Shown: positions 1-12,638, counted from the first letter of the stretch. The stretch is 64,000 nt of DNA from Sipunculus nudus (GCA_026874595.1 CM049319.1:14967601-15031600), one strand, 5' to 3'. Made by a program: numbers and translations. The notes: generated by a model from the letters alone, not told the origin.

Positions 1-235
1 CCTTAGTAAAAAACCTTATAGGATCGCAATCTTTGAACTACAGGCTGTTTACTTGTGAACCTAGCAGCTGTGATTATTCCAGTATCTGTGCTTAGATCAG
101 ATTTGTTTACGTTATACCTGCACATTATGTTTTAGGCCCCCCCCCCCCCCCATATCAAAAATGTTTATTTTGATTTTTATCTTTCCAGAAGACAAATACT
201 ACAATTTATGTAGTGCTTTTACCTGTTTAGCAAAC

Positions 236-350
236 AAATTTGTTATTTTCATGATTTTCCCTGATTATATGACATTTTTTTCGAAACATACAAAATAAGG
301 TCAAAATAAAATACCGCCCGTCAGCAATTATTTCAGAAAAAAAATGCCCG
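236..350 (+). repeat. Dispersed repeat copy shared with the B units
   Basis: The stretch around ATATGACATTTTT, TCGAAACATA and AAATACCGCCCG matches, by eye, the reverse complement of 30440-30560 and 52105-52225. It therefore belongs to a dispersed repeat present outside the duplicated block. No coding potential is seen. Confidence 0.5.
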
Positions 351-481
351 AGTGCCATAACTTTTTATTTTTTTTTTGGGGGGGGGGGGGGCTTAACATA
401 ACCTTTTATACATTTAGATCCACTTGTTGTTTCAACATGACATTTTGTACATTTTCTTGTTTTTTCAAGCACTGAAGATGC

Positions 482-620
482 ACCATTAATTTATGTGAAA
501 TGTTTAGTTTAGTTCTCTCCCCCTCTCCTTTTCTCTCTCAAACCATTAGTTTATGTGAAATATGTAGTTTAGCTCTCTCTCTCTCTCCAATAATTTATGT
601 GAAATGTGTAGTTTAGTTCT
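482..620 (+). repeat. Three-copy tandem repeat with CT tracts
   Basis: The phrase TTTATGTGAAAT followed by GTAGTTTAG and a short CT-rich tract occurs three times in a row. Spacing is about 50-60 bp, and the difference comes from CT tract length. Confidence 0.7.
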
Positions 621-899
621 GTACATAAATATGGGCTGAAAGCATTTAAAGCCTAATTTTGTAACCGTGTAGTTTGTATGGCGCGGACATTACAATGCCT
701 TAGTTGTTATTTAATGCAGCAAGGTATACCCTCAATTGTAAAGGACACAAAAGTATATACTTGTGATTTTTCCAGAGAACTTTCATCCACTCGAATCAGG
801 TGAAACTTAAAAGTGCACTTACAACTCTGACATAATTGTGACCTACTTTGGGTCACCCAGTAAGGCCTAGCTTTTATGAAGAAATGTAGAAATATGCAG

Positions 900-1178
900 A
901 AGTATGTCTCATATGTCACATTTCAGCTTTGTAACAAAACTGTCTGTGGTGCGCACTTTGAGGAGAGACCAGGCGGTTCGCTCAGCAGAGGCTGTCCCAC
1001 AACTCTTGTATCGTGCATGCCCACACAGCTGTTCTGCGCGGTTCTGTCAGAGACGGCACAGACTGAGGGAGACTACCCTTCTGCTGTAACAACATGTCAA
1101 CTGAACTGGAATAAAGTCAAGTGTCTAGCAACCTAGTCTTGTGTCACTCTCTCCCACCTTGTGTCACACCATCTGTAA
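900..1178 (+). mobile_element. Possible LTR 3' portion (uncertain)
   Basis: This patch is richer in GC and CpG than its surroundings. It contains GGAATAAAG near 1110 (a poly(A)-signal match), followed about 65 bp later by GTGTCACACC and CTGTAACA, as at the end of many LTRs. I found no matching TGTTAC start and no target duplication, so this is only suggestive. The alternative is unrelated unique sequence. Confidence 0.25.
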
Positions 1179-2446
1179 CACTTAATTCTCCGGAATGCCG
1201 CCCCATAGACCTATAATATGTGCACCCCCCCCCCTTCGGTACGCCACTGACACTGGGTGGGTAAGTCGTTTAATCAAAAATACAAGGGAGAAACTTACTT
1301 ATTTGCTCTGGGAAACATATTCTTTTCTGAATGCAAGTTCTCCTCCAAGACCCGCGTTCTTGACGTTACACACACGTCTGGTGGGATTAAATTTGAACAA
1401 TGACCTCTTGGCGGTGGCAGCACATTAGCGCCTCGTTCTCAAACGCCTGTATTGTGAGGGCGACCAGTGGAGGAAACTGTATCTGAGAAAATTAAGAGGG
1501 GGGCTCAACGTAAACAAGTGTGTGCGCGGAAGAATTTGAGAGAAAAAAGTGCGAGGCAAAAAGTGTGAGACATCTAAGTCCGGCGCTGCTTTTAAGTATT
1601 AAACATCTGCTGGTCTGTGTTTCCTGGATTATTAGGTCGAAAAAAAAGTTTGCGTGTCCCCTGCGACCCCTTTTAAATCCAATATTTGGCATCATATATA
1701 TGAGCAGCTGGAACGGACACAGCAGGGCCGGATCACAGGGGTGATTATGGGAAGGCGAAACCCTTTACAGACGATAATATTAATTTTTTTCTTACACAGT
1801 ATCATAACATAGTTGGATATATTCATATCAGTAATACTAAAACAACTAAAGGTAAATTAATCTGTCCTGATAATCTGTGGCGGTGTTCAAAGGAAATGTT
1901 TTGTGCGCGGTGGGTACTACACGAACCCTTGCCAAAATTTGTTAGTGTTGTCCTCAGCAGAGTTTACATTTCTGGTTCACTCTACGCATATATTAATTAA
2001 ATATAAGTAATTCCTGTTAAGAAAAGTCCTTACAACGCCTCTGTGGCAGATGTATGAGCTGGTTTATCTGCAGGCTGTAAGTAAACACAGTATATGCCAT
2101 AGTTTTGACAAACAGAAAAATAAAATAAACTAAAGTGGATGGTTGGTTTAAACATATTTATTTCTATTGAATTGTACAAGTAGCACAAAAGTGCTAATGA
2201 ACATACTTTTCAATAATCAATAATATATTGTGCAGTAAATCAAAATACAATACAATAATAAAACAAAAATAAACACATGACGCACATACTTATATACATC
2301 ACATATACAGGACATACTAATACACACTGCATGAAGGTCTTGGTGAATCAAGCAACTAGCAAGCTGCTGTTTTGGAAATTTGAATAAAAGGAAAGGGTTG
2401 AGTACATAAATTAAATATCCATACTATATATAATATATATATATAT

Positions 2447-3166
2447 TGTCAGAATATAAGTAAAATAATAAGTAAAACGTGTATTTGTGGATTAGATTTC
2501 AATGATTACTTGGGGAAGGAAATTTATATTAATGTGTGTGCGGCTTATCACACGTGTCAAGCCAGATACGGGTCGCTCTGCCCCGAGGCTAAGGTATGAC
2601 ATAATAGTAGGTCGGCGCTTGGTACAGGAGTGTTTGCAAGGGCAAATTAATTGCGTTAAGATCAACCAGCGCTATTTCTGATAGCCGGTCTTTGTCAGTG
2701 TCCGAGGCCATCTGGACCATGATAGCTTAGATTTATTCGGGGACGGTTTGATTTGGCCAATCGGAATAAGTTTAAAATAGTGACCATTTAACGGTCAGCC
2801 AATGAGAGATAATTTGAGTAGGGAAGCTGTAGAGTCAGCCGGAGAGAGAAAAAAACACGTGGGCAGTCACGAGCTGACACTGGTAACATCAAGTGGCCAA
2901 GAACTAGAGAACAGTTCAAGTAACGAACCGGGGACTCTTTTGTTATTTATTTTACCAAAGAACTTGTTTACATACTATACTTTGTACGGACACCGAGAAT
3001 AAAGCATTAATAACTTATTACAAGAGAATTCCTTGTCGATGCAAAACTGACGGTAGGCCTAAAGCTGCCGCTAACTCCTTCCCCAGGACTGACCTAGACC
3101 GAAACCCGAGCCACTGGAGAAATATGCAGCTAAATTAACATCAAAAGTAAGGACTAAGGAGTGACA
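2447..3166 (+). mobile_element. Probable solo LTR
   Basis: A 720-bp segment begins TGTCAG and ends GTGACA, giving the TGTCA/TGACA inverted termini usual for Ty3-type LTRs. Inside are CCAAT boxes (near 2757 and 2800), CpG-rich upstream sequence and GAATAAAG near 2998 about 165 bp before the end, which fits U3-R-U5 order on the plus strand. Both flanks are TA repeats, so a target duplication cannot be read cleanly. No internal retroelement sequence adjoins it, hence solo LTR. The family is not recognised and it is not the LTR of the element at 10.7-17.5 kb. Confidence 0.55.

Positions 3167-3169
<3 letters not shown>

Positions 3170-3244
<75 letters not shown>
3170..3244. repeat. (TA)n microsatellite
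   Basis: An uninterrupted AT dinucleotide run directly follows the solo LTR. A shorter TA run precedes the LTR at about 2427-2446, suggesting that the LTR landed in a TA tract. Confidence 0.95.
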
Positions 3245-3246
<2 letters not shown>

Positions 3247-6200
3247 AAATATAAATATTCTATAAAGCATGTTAAAACCTTTGGGATGAGTGGATAAATG
3301 CATGCACAGCTGAAAATATAATGAAGTTAGTCTCACATATGTTTAAATTGGAAGGTCACTAGATAAAAAAAGCCCTTTACAAAACTCTGTCCTTGCTCAA
3401 TGTGTGTGGATTATTATTTTGACAACACATGTTGCAAGCACATGGAACTGCACAAAACGGACAGCCTGAATAGGCGGATCCAGATGGAACAGCCCCCTCC
3501 CCCCTTAGCGTTCGTAATTTAATTAATTTAATAAGATGCATAATTCATACGGCCTTTCATCTGAATTTCACTATGGATGTTACCAGAGTTAATTTATGTC
3601 TTAAGCTGACCACCATCCTTATTCTCTCACAGTCCCACTCTTTTACGAAAGGACCCCAGCAATACCAGTGACAGGAAATGCACCCTCCCCATGTCCTATA
3701 ATTGATAACTATGGCGTGTACATAAATGTTTATATTTTTTTAAGAAAATCACCCCTCTTGCCAGAAAAAATAACACATAAATAAGGCATACTTATTGTCA
3801 GTTTACCTGCATGTACACTATGATTTACAAGGTTTGTACAGATTTGGATTAAGGAATGAAAATGATAGTTTTATAAAGACTGTGGTTCTATAGTTAAGTA
3901 TAGATTCGGAAGTGGTAGAAATGTATAGTCCCCCGCGGATTCAAAATAAGAGAGGATATTGAAAGGATGGATGTGTCGGGATGGGGACTGAAACCCACCA
4001 TCTACTAAGGAAATTATTAAATATTTAGTCAATAAATGATATGCTGTTAAAAGAAGGCTCACTTATATTTCAGTGTTTAGTTTCTCGATTGTCCTATCCC
4101 TATTCTTTATTTAATACAACAGCAACTTTCCCTGCCGCTTTGCTACAAAAATATGAGTGTTTAAATATTTAAATAATATTTTTCTTATGCGTGAAGACTT
4201 AGTAACTGTGATTGAAATTTTTTTTGGTGTGCATATTTAGATCATTATGAAATAGAATTATGTAAATTCAGGTTTTAATATGTTCCTTTAATGAAGTTGC
4301 TTAATTCATATGTATCAGTGAATCATATCTATTGCCATTGCCGATAAATATTTTTGGATACAGCATTGGGTTAATTTTTAATAGATTTTTTATTTGAAGG
4401 ATCTCAGATCATCCCTTGCCATGTATTAAATGTTACCTATAGTGAGATATAATTAGTTTAATCGGAATTTTAAAAACTGATTCAAGATAAATTTATTTAA
4501 GATTTAAATGCCCATTTATCGCAGATTAGGTGAAATGTCACAACTTAAGGTCACAAAGGAGACTAAACATATGGTCTTGTTATTCTTGTATGAAACATTC
4601 GACGAGCGATAAGTATGGGGATGCTGAGCGAAATACGTAATTATCATACCCTTGTCGCACCTGTGCCCCCTCTATAGCAAAATCCTGCGTCCGCCACTGG
4701 CTTGTGTGCGGTGGGATCTGCGTTCGCCATCCTATTTTTTTATAAAAGTTTCTAAAGATTATCTTTTGCAAATAGACGTCAGGTATCCGAATAGGGCCCA
4801 TTAAAGGCAATTGACCTATCCATCAACCCCATGTGATCCTAATTGCACATTGCACATTTATCTCCCAACCATGCGAGTCATCCCCCCCCCCCCCAGCCTT
4901 GAAGATAAATTGACGCCACTGAATACAACACCTATGCACTGTTTGAATTTCAATTATGAAGAATATAATTATAGCTAAAATACAGCTGTTTGGAGGGGCC
5001 ATATACACTTGATACCGCTTCTGAACACCAGAGGGCAGTAGCCTCGTTCCAAGATAACCTGTTCTGAAATGACCTATCACCGGACTGCGGTTGTGGTTTT
5101 TGACGTCACAATACATGTACAAGGAAGATCCAGAATCGATATACTGCACAAAATCAAAGGGAGCGATGTCGACTGTAGATGGTTTCAGGAGCAAGGACGA
5201 CCAAAATAGCCCAAGGCCGGTGATGATTTGCCTCACTTTGGTGTGATCGAAAAATTATCCCCTCTATCATACAAAAATTAACACATGAACTGATAAAATA
5301 ATTGGTAAATGATGCACGGCCTACCGTGATACACTAAATTTATTTGTAAGGAAATAGTATATTTTATTCTATCATTTAATCTATTTCCTTAAAAACGATA
5401 ACACCTAGATCACCTAGCAAGGCAATATATATATTTTTTCAATATCGGATTTATGTTAGTAAATAATTTATTATCGAAAATAGTATTAGGAAATAATAAA
5501 TAAACTGATTGTTTATGTTTAAAGGGAAGGTAATTGGAAGGGGGGGGGGGGGCTACACATCCACAAGTGAACGTGTTTTCAGCTGTCAATCAAATGTATC
5601 AATAAGGTTAAATAAGGTCCAAATTGTAAAACGTACACGGAAGGCTATACACACCGGGCCGAAGGGATCCCTGGAACATTATAAGATTAGATATGAGAAT
5701 AACAACATATCACACATGCACAAATATTAAAATATTACAGTGATACAAGGGAGACTGCTAAGCATAGTGTACATGTAAAAATTAAATATAAAACCACATT
5801 GTACTCAAAGCTCCACTAGTTTAATATAGGATCCTATAGTTGTGTACAATATTAAAATATACAATATGCAAAAGTTAGATCAGACCATATATGGAGTTAC
5901 TTCCTAATTTTGGATTACGGTGGTTTGCTTCATATTCGCTGGGTTAAATTTTTGTGGTTTTCACTTTTTAGTGTTTCGCAAGGGCTCTTTTTCCGCTATC
6001 TCAGGATACGGTATGTTATTCTGAATTTATCAACGAACTTAGCAATTTTCGAAGGTCTCTAGGAAACATCGCATGAGCGGAAATTCTCATTCATTTCTAG
6101 ACGACGCAGTATCCGTCTGTGTACAGAGACTGAGAGCTGCATGCTTTCTAATGGTGTCCTGCCTAATAATACCAAATGTCAGTCCTTTGGCCACATGACC

Positions 6201-7150
6201 AAACGTAATGTAGCTAACTATGCCTTAACTGTGATACCTATCTTATTTCCATGCTCAAATAAGGAAAAATGAAACATATTATCCAGGTGCAAAGTTAGTC
6301 AGTGGTGTGAACCAGTTTCTAACCAGATTTGACATGTTGCTTAGGGTCAAGGTTACAGGGAGCAGCCAGTTTTCAAAGTCCTCCTTCTGATTGGCTGGTA
6401 GGTTTTAGGCTCATTCATCATGGATATCCAAGCTTAAAATTTGCTAACTTGTCCCTAAAATAGTGCCATCTAAAGACTAAAAACAGAAAGTGCGGGAAAT
6501 ATAACGGCTTGTAGCTACCTGCAAATTTTCTTGTTTAAACTTATAAGAAATGGTTTACACACCCAGATAAAGACCCATGTTTGTATATTTTAATCTAATT
6601 ATGTAATTTATTTTTGAAAAATCTGTGTCCTCGCTCGTTTATGTAGAGTGTCATTTTGCCCGAGAAGCGTAAAATACAAACATTGAGTAAATGGAGAAAA
6701 TATAAAGTATGCTTCGACAACATCCATTCCGAAAATAACCAACAAAAAATAATTTTACCCCATTTTAAATATAAACAGAAACTTATGCACGTAATTTCTT
6801 GGATAGTTAACGTGATACAACTGTTTCAAGAATTGTTGAAGGTGTAAATGTACAGTAATAGTGCATCAAAACTTGATGTGTTCTTTTCAACATTATAAAA
6901 AAATTACCTGCATGCACTGGGGGGTTCACCATTATTGCATGCTGACAAAAATCATGCGTGTCAAAGGATCGAGAGTCACATGTTGTTTACATTTACTGAT
7001 CATACAAGTAAGACGATTACTGGGTCAAATGTTAGGTCAAACATGCCTAAGTCCTTCACTGCCAGCAGGGTTTATTCATTTATGCACAATGGCGAATGTT
7101 GCAGTGACCTAAGGGTCTACAGGACAAACTGGTGTCATGTTTGAACGCTA
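3245..7150. other. Gene-free stretch left of the duplicated block
   Basis: No gene is recognisable. Open frames of 60-137 codons on both strands show low-complexity or aperiodic composition and no domain. Features seen are G/C homopolymers (about 4884-4894 and 5539-5552), a CTCF-like core at 5026-5040 and a CRE palindrome at 5101-5108. Copies of a repeat end resembling CGTCCGCCACTG lie near 4690-4700 and 4912-4918. Confidence 0.55.
5026..5040 (+). promoter_or_regulatory. CTCF-like core
   Basis: CACCAGAGGGCAGTA is a close match to the bilaterian CTCF core CCASYAGRKGGC. It lies 60 bp from a TGACGTCA palindrome (5101-5108), a pairing also seen in module type b. Binding is inferred from the motif only. 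Confidence 0.4.
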
Positions 7151-7159
7151 GAGTTCACT

Positions 7160-7425
7160 AGCGTCACACCAAGCAAAGTGACCAGGGGAAGCGCTCCAGT
7201 GGGCACAGAACAACCAGCATTGATCTCGTAATGACTAACCATCGCTACATCCCACACAACAATGTTAGGTCACTGCCCATCATGTTCTTAGCCCATCACC
7301 AGTACACTCCAGTAAGTCACCAGTACTACAGTGGCAAAAGAGTTCATTCATTTAAATCCAAGAACTTCATATCGGTCAGCGGTGAGTCCGAGGAAGACAC
7401 TGACCATGTCACTCCTCGGACCTGG
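7160..7425 (+). repeat. Module type a (A1)
   Basis: It contains in order CACTGCCCATCATGTTCT, CATCACCAGTACAC, AGTACGTCACCAGTAC and the 32-bp frame GGTCAG-N20-CTGACC at 7374-7405. A 76-codon open frame runs across it, but in copies B1 and B2 that frame is stopped, so it is not taken as coding. The function is unknown. Confidence 0.65.
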
Positions 7426-7674
7426 GACACCTGTCTTCTAAATTATGAACCAATATACTGACTTGTCTTATTAGTCGATTCTGAAATGTTGATAATACAT
7501 TTATCGACAATGAAGATATGTTATGTGTATATAATTTTATTGCACAGAGAGAGCTATAGGGATGCTCATCATGATGTAGACACATTAAACATATCTTGTT
7601 GTAGTCAAATTTTGTCCTATGACCAAATATCCATGGACGGCTTGCAATAAATAAATTCTACAATATTTGATGGT

Positions 7675-7850
7675 GTCAAGTCAGTGCAGTACCTCGATGG
7701 CTACTTACCCCTGGCGGTATGTTGTGACGTCACACGATGTGGTGTTGACCCGAACACCTGGCTTATATTTCCCCAGCGATGGACCATGCCCTATTATAAG
7801 ATCTCCTTTGACCACTTTGTCAGTAACCAGTACCACTAGAGGTCGCTGAT
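7675..7850 (+). repeat. Module type b (A1) with CRE and CTCF-like core
   Basis: It carries the palindrome TGACGTCA (7725-7732) and, 100 bp on, CCACTAGAGGTCGCT (7833-7847), a CTCF-like core. The core end matches the reverse complement of 34063-34082, 47559-47578 and about 60089-60107. A poly-C run follows directly. Confidence 0.55.
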
Positions 7851-8158
7851 CCCCCCCCCCCCCGGTGCGTCAATCCTCTGCCACATCACAAGTTCCATTG
7901 GTTATAAGTCATGATGTAAGTTTTCTATAATGGTAACTGAAACTTATTTCTACAGGAACGTATACTCTTTTCTTTTTTTTCAATCATTCAAATATTGTCT
8001 TCTTTAAGTAATGCGGAATAAACGTTTATATCATTAGCATATATATAACAAACAATAAGGGTAATGTAAGAGAAAATATAGCAGGAAATAAAGCAAAATA
8101 CTTAGTGGAAACACTTGGACAACTTCATTAGTATTATTTATTTCTGGTAGAGTATATT

Positions 8159-8160
<2 letters not shown>

Positions 8161-8195
<35 letters not shown>
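8161..8195. repeat. (GA)n microsatellite
   Basis: A pure AG run whose counterpart in A2 is at 21674-21722. Its length differs between copies. Confidence 0.95.
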
Positions 8196-8198
<3 letters not shown>

Positions 8199-8274
8199 AA
8201 TCAACATGACATACAAATACCATTATTATGTCAAATTAAAAAAAAATTGTTAATGATTTCCCACAGGTCATGTT

Positions 8275-8590
8275 CAGACAAGACGAGTCCATTTTGTGTG
8301 GGTATGTATCGATTGTAACCTTCTCTACCCCGTGGTCATATAGCAGTTATTGCCTCAGTTCAACCAGACTGGAATCATATCGACTGTGGGGGGGTGCCCG
8401 ACTTCCAGTTCCTCCGACACAATGTCACGTCAGGTCAGTAGGGTTGTCTTAGATCAAGGACATATGTATGACAGGTCATGGGATGGGCAGATAGCGAGCA
8501 ACGACCCCTGTTGGCCAAAAGTAGAACATCGGAAAAACGAGACACAAAAACTGTAGACCTTGATCTGCTGCCATCTGTGGAATGAAAAGT
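8275..8590 (-). repeat. Module type c (A1)
   Basis: The minus strand holds a CTCF-like core (8501-8517, TGGCCAACAGGGGTCGT) followed by conserved pieces around CCCATCCCATGACCTGT and TCCTTGATCTA. Inverted copies lie at 32640-32930, 46490-46770 and 58660-58930, and a direct copy at 21830-22090. Confidence 0.6.
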
Positions 8591-9060
8591 GAACTACGAA
8601 CAAATCTTTCTTTCCTGTGATCTTCTCTTTAAGGAAGGGCCGAAATATTTGCATAGACCTGTATGGTGTACAATTTTCAAGTGAAAATGTGCTGCTTCTT
8701 TTAGTTACAGGTCCGCACATACATACAGGCACATGCACATACATAAACACACAAATATATACTGGTATATACATACGGAAGCAGTGACTGATAGACTTCT
8801 TTGACAGGGATTTGCAGAGAACCTTAGAAAAAGGGGGTCCAACACCCTGATCCCGATATAAAAAGTGTCCCGGGAGTATATGTATGACTTTATACATAAC
8901 ACATCGCACACATAAACTAGATTCTGGAAGCCTCTCCATGAAGATCCTGCCCTGGATTGCGCCTTTTAGCTACTAAAAAGTACTATCATATATCTTTTGA
9001 TCAGAGATATTTGTTGAGGGAGTCAAATGATCCGGTACATCCTTCGTGAACATATGAATC

Positions 9061-9062
<2 letters not shown>

Positions 9063-9113
<51 letters not shown>
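9063..9113. repeat. (CT)n microsatellite
   Basis: A pure CT run that corresponds to the CT/TA compound run at 22811-22902 in A2. Confidence 0.95.
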
Positions 9114-9118
<5 letters not shown>

Positions 9119-9289
9119 TTTCCCCACAGATGTGTATTTTGACCACGCTCACACACTACGTATATTTAACACATGTGATCCTTTAACAATGGTGGATGCA
9201 GTATGTCCGGAGTGTTCATCCGGCATATTGTCCCAAAACATTTACATAATATGTGTTATTCAGTTGACTTCAACAAATGGGGGAGGGTC

Positions 9290-9490
9290 CATTTCAGTCA
9301 TATGGGGGTTTAAGCTCACAAATCAAGATCTATGGTGAACTTATAGCTGACCACTGTGAACTACACGTCTGTATCGTTTGAACTTATTTAACACCGTAGT
9401 ACTGGTGAGGTACGGGGGCGTATGAGTGATGCTCCAAGCACAGAAAGGGGGCCGACCTCCAGGATAACATCGGAAAAACCGGACACCATC
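9290..9490 (-). repeat. Module type d (A1)
   Basis: On the minus strand it reads CCCCCTTTCTGTGCTTGGAG, CATCACTCATACGC, GTACCTCACCAGTACTACGG and TGGTCAGC. Block order is the same as in module a. The partner half of the 32-bp frame is degraded here, whereas copies at 31.9, 45.8 and 58.1 kb keep it. Confidence 0.6.
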
Positions 9491-10079
9491 CGAATCCCCG
9501 CGTATATAACACATATAGATAAAGGTTTTCCCATGACCACTGTGTGTACTGAACTGGTGCCTTTTTATTGTTTACGGTAATATATGTGATATAAACGATG
9601 GATAAAAACACATCACGTGAATGCCTTTTTCTCTGGACGTGATTTATGCGTCCATATACTTTTCAAAATCTTTTCTCTATTCGATCCAAAGAATTATGTA
9701 ACTCTGTTCAGATTCACGATCCATATAACATTAAAAATGAATTGTTCCTCATATTGTACTACATATAACCCTCAATAAACCTTTATTTAACTTTTTTTTA
9801 CCTTTCTTGGGGTAAAATTACAAACAGACAAAGGATTAAAAAGTAACTAACCGACAGCGGATAGAAATGCATACTTCTTGATGAAAGTATATAATCTTAA
9901 TTTTCTGTAGTAGTTATAATAATAATTATACTAGCAGTAGTAGTATTAGTAGTAGTATGTTCATGATTTACTCATATCACTGTGCCAGACCATCTTGTAG
10001 CATGAGAAACACAGTTTCCAGGGGACGAATATTTGGGAATGTTCAATCCATGATGGTACCTAAAACTAAGTGCCAATAA

Positions 10080-10175
10080 TTAAATCCTTGTACTGAATAT
10101 TGGTCAGTTGTGCACGCCAGAGAGACTGACCTGTCACTGATCAGTGGTAACAATCTGGTTACGTGAAAGAATAAA
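10080..10175 (+). repeat. Module type e (A1)
   Basis: It contains only the last block: TATTGGTCAGTTG then AGAGACTGACC, spanning 10102-10131. The arms match those of the other modules, but the spacer is 18 instead of 20 bp. The A2 copy (24873-24902) has the same 18-bp spacer. Confidence 0.55.
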
Positions 10176-10668
10176 CATACATGTCCTTGTTGGATACCTA
10201 AACTTACATGAATTAAAGTGCAGAGGGGGTAATTGGAAAACAAAAGTGGGCGGGGCAGTTATCGCATTAAGGCCACACCAGAAAAATTAATTGCTCTACG
10301 GAATATAGCCGACCCTTTCATCTCTGATCAATGTTTTGACGAATGAACACAAAGTCCCCGATATTAAAGTTGGTAATTCATTAAATGTATTGCAATATGA
10401 TATTGTCATTATAAAAGTATATACAATTAATCACATGTTGTATTTTTTTTTCTCGTACACCATTTAAAGAATTGTTGCATTAGTTTGTAAGTTGGTGAAA
10501 TTTTGGAAATTATGTCCACAATTTGGCCAAAAAGTCCATAAAGCATATATTTGGTGTGGCCTATGTAATTCAAAGAACCTGGCAGGCAAAATACCTTCGT
10601 TACTCATTGAACTTTATAAATATCATTATTTTAGTGATATCTTAACAATATCAGATTCATCGGAAAAG

Positions 10669-10673
10669 GCCTT
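10669..10673. repeat. 5-bp target site duplication (left)
   Basis: GCCTT immediately precedes the left LTR and is repeated at 17466-17470 after the right LTR. The sister copy A2 holds the uninterrupted site near 25498-25503. Confidence 0.9.
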
Positions 10674-11820
10674 TGTCACCCCTAACTTAACGTGAAAACT
10701 TTACAACGGATATATCCTATAAAACCATACCATGGGTTTACGCTCGCCACTTGATTTCACTCATCAAGAAATTAGATCCCGGTCATTACAGGTGACATTT
10801 CCAGGTTCTTTTAAGGACGTGTATTAAAATACCAGACAATCATACCCCTAGATCAATAGAAACTATGAGACATCAGGTTAAATTCACAAATATAATTCAA
10901 GACAATACTTACAGAGACACAAATGTGAGTGTGTGCGTTGATGTGTCAATACGACAGTTCTTCACATTAAAATTATAGGATATTTACTGAGTCCATGGTT
11001 TGTATAATAAACCATAAAGTCCAGTTCCTTCAGAGATCTCTGGTTACTGTATTGTGTAGAATCTAGCGTATGGTTAGCACCATATAGCTCTAGTCTTTCT
11101 GAGTTTAGCGATCTTCAGCTGATCTTGCTTGTCAGCGACCCGGGTAGGTTTACGTTCACATGCATGCAATAGCGCTCTTTGTTTACGAAGAGCTTAGAGT
11201 CCTTGACCTTGCTCGTGTAGCAACGGTTTCACGGCTTACGGCGGTTATGTTTCTAGGTCAAGCTGAACTAGGCCGGCAGGTGACGAGCGCGCTCTCTCTA
11301 TATCGCCAATACGAAGCTCTTTCGGCAGCACGGCTGAGTTCTCATGAGCTGGGTCCTTGCTTCATGTAGATGCTTGCTTCTATGCCGTTCCTGGCGTTTC
11401 AATGTTCCTACTCCCGTGCGTGCGTGCTGCCACCTCAAGCTTCAAGACCCAACTGAAGGCAGCTTCCAGCGTCTCTCCCTGAACTCTGACGTCACAATCG
11501 TCGTCACAATACGGCGATCCGGTTCTCTGATTGGCTTATTTCTCAAGTGTCCCATATAAGGATATATGTGACCTAGTTTGACTGTTAGCGTCACCTTGGC
11601 GACCCACATACCAAATGTAATAATTACACACGATGCGTGACACGGATAAATCAGCTGATAGCCGATGGGATTCCATACAAGAATACACAATATATATATA
11701 TATACAATCAAGACCTGTCAACGCTTTAGGATGACGCTTCACGTCAATATCAATAGAGAACAGACTTCGTTAAACTATGATACAAAACACCGTACATATT
11801 GTCACCGATTTCTGGTGACA
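10674..11820 (-). repeat. 3' LTR of the retrotransposon
   Basis: Bounded by TGTCACC and GGTGACA, a 7-bp terminal inverted repeat. It is nearly identical to 16319-17465. It contains a TGACGTCA palindrome (11487-11494) and a TATATG-rich patch near 11555-11570 that could serve as promoter. Short open frames inside are shared with the other LTR and are not considered genes. Confidence 0.93.
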
Positions 11821-11823
11821 TCA

Positions 11824-11835
11824 CCCCCTCCTTTT
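11824..11835 (-). other. Polypurine tract
   Basis: On the minus strand AAAAGGAGGGGG lies 3 bp before the 3' LTR, the expected position of the plus-strand primer in reverse transcription. Confidence 0.85.
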
Positions 11836-12040
11836 AAGGAAAATACACGGTATTTTCTCGATACATCGTATCGTTCTATCTTACAGGGTCCAGCTAAACA
11901 TATTTACATGTAGCAATACATAGCAATACATAAGGGTCATGTAACAAGTTGTCATTAGTACATGCCCACGGTCTATGACACAGGGCAAAATCTTGTACAT
12001 GTTTAGACTTAACTGGCTAAACATTATAGCTCATTACATC

Positions 12041-12616
12041 CTAACACTCAGGCAGTCTGCTAAAAAAATCAGGTACATGGTTTAGTTTACCTGACACTGC
12101 TTCAATATCAAATCTAAACTCTTGTAGAACCAGTGCCCATCTCATTACTCTCTTATTAGCACATTTTGATTTGCTAATACACTTTAATGGTTTGTGGTCG
12201 GTCTGAATGGTGAACGGTCTACAAGCCAGGTACATCTCAAATTTCTGTACAGACCATACAATTGCTAATGACTCTTTCTCGATGGTGGAGTAATTTCTCT
12301 CCCTGGGCAATAGTTTACGACTGGCATAAGCTACTTGGTGCATGATCCCCTCGTGTCTTTGCATCAGGATACAGCCAATACCCACATCAGATGCATCACA
12401 TTTCAAATAAAATCGTTTACTGAAATCAGGTAGCTTCAGTATGGGAGGGTCTGACAGTTTAGCCTTTAGAGAACAGTACGCGTTCTCGTGTACGGGTTTC
12501 CAGTCTAGTTTGTTAGGTTGACCTTTACGCGTTAGATCAGTAAAGGGCACCGCTATTTCCGCATAGTTTGGCACGAATTTTCGATAGTATCCTGTAAGAC
12601 CTAGGAATGCTCGCAA
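12041..12616 (-). CDS. RT thumb/connection and RNase H, C-terminal pol fragment
   Basis: The 191 codons from the first Met begin with the conserved RT thumb/connection motif RAFLGLTGYYRKF. They continue into an RNase H domain with YLKCDASDVGIGC (Asp74), YSTIEKESLAIVW (Glu113/115) and IQTDHKPL (Asp140), ending at the typical NHVPDFFSR. The frame is open a little upstream of this Met (TKKALRAF), so the start is arbitrary. The fingers and palm with the YxDD catalytic pair are not present anywhere in the element. This frame differs from that of the integrase ORF, which stops 23 bp upstream. A stop directly follows RNase H, and about 200 bp later comes the polypurine tract, so RNase H is the natural end of pol here. 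Broken and inactive as an RT. Confidence 0.9.
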   Translation of the reverse strand: MRAFLGLTGYYRKFVPNYAEIAVPFTDLTRKGQPNKLDWKPVHENAYCSLKAKLSDPPILKLPDFSKRFYLKCDASDVGIGCILMQRHEGIMHQVAYASRKLLPRERNYSTIEKESLAIVWSVQKFEMYLACRPFTIQTDHKPLKCISKSKCANKRVMRWALVLQEFRFDIEAVSGKLNHVPDFFSRLPEC

Positions 12617-12638
12617 AGCCTTCTTTGTCTTAGGTCTA

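Larger units (their letters stand above)
1..2446. other. Gene-free AT-rich stretch
   Basis: No convincing exon or gene is visible. The short open frames here lack domains, have biased composition and do not recur. The stretch holds poly-C and poly-G runs (137-151 and 378-391), a small tandem repeat, one dispersed-repeat copy and an LTR-like fragment, each listed separately. Confidence 0.6.
7155..10668 (+). repeat. Duplicated unit A1, left part
   Basis: Module order a-b-(GA)n-c-(CT)n-d-e is colinear with 20461-25500 (A2) and with the reverse complement of 57.9-61.4 kb (B3). A1 continues at 17471 after the LTR retrotransposon. A2 carries about 1 kb extra (23738-24715) between modules d and e. 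Identity to A2 is high by eye but was not measured. No gene is seen inside. Confidence 0.75.

Noticed and set aside
4823-5236. A 137-codon minus-strand frame, the longest in the left part.
   Set aside because: It crosses a poly-C run (Gly tract), a CRE and a CTCF-like core, has no domain and does not recur elsewhere.
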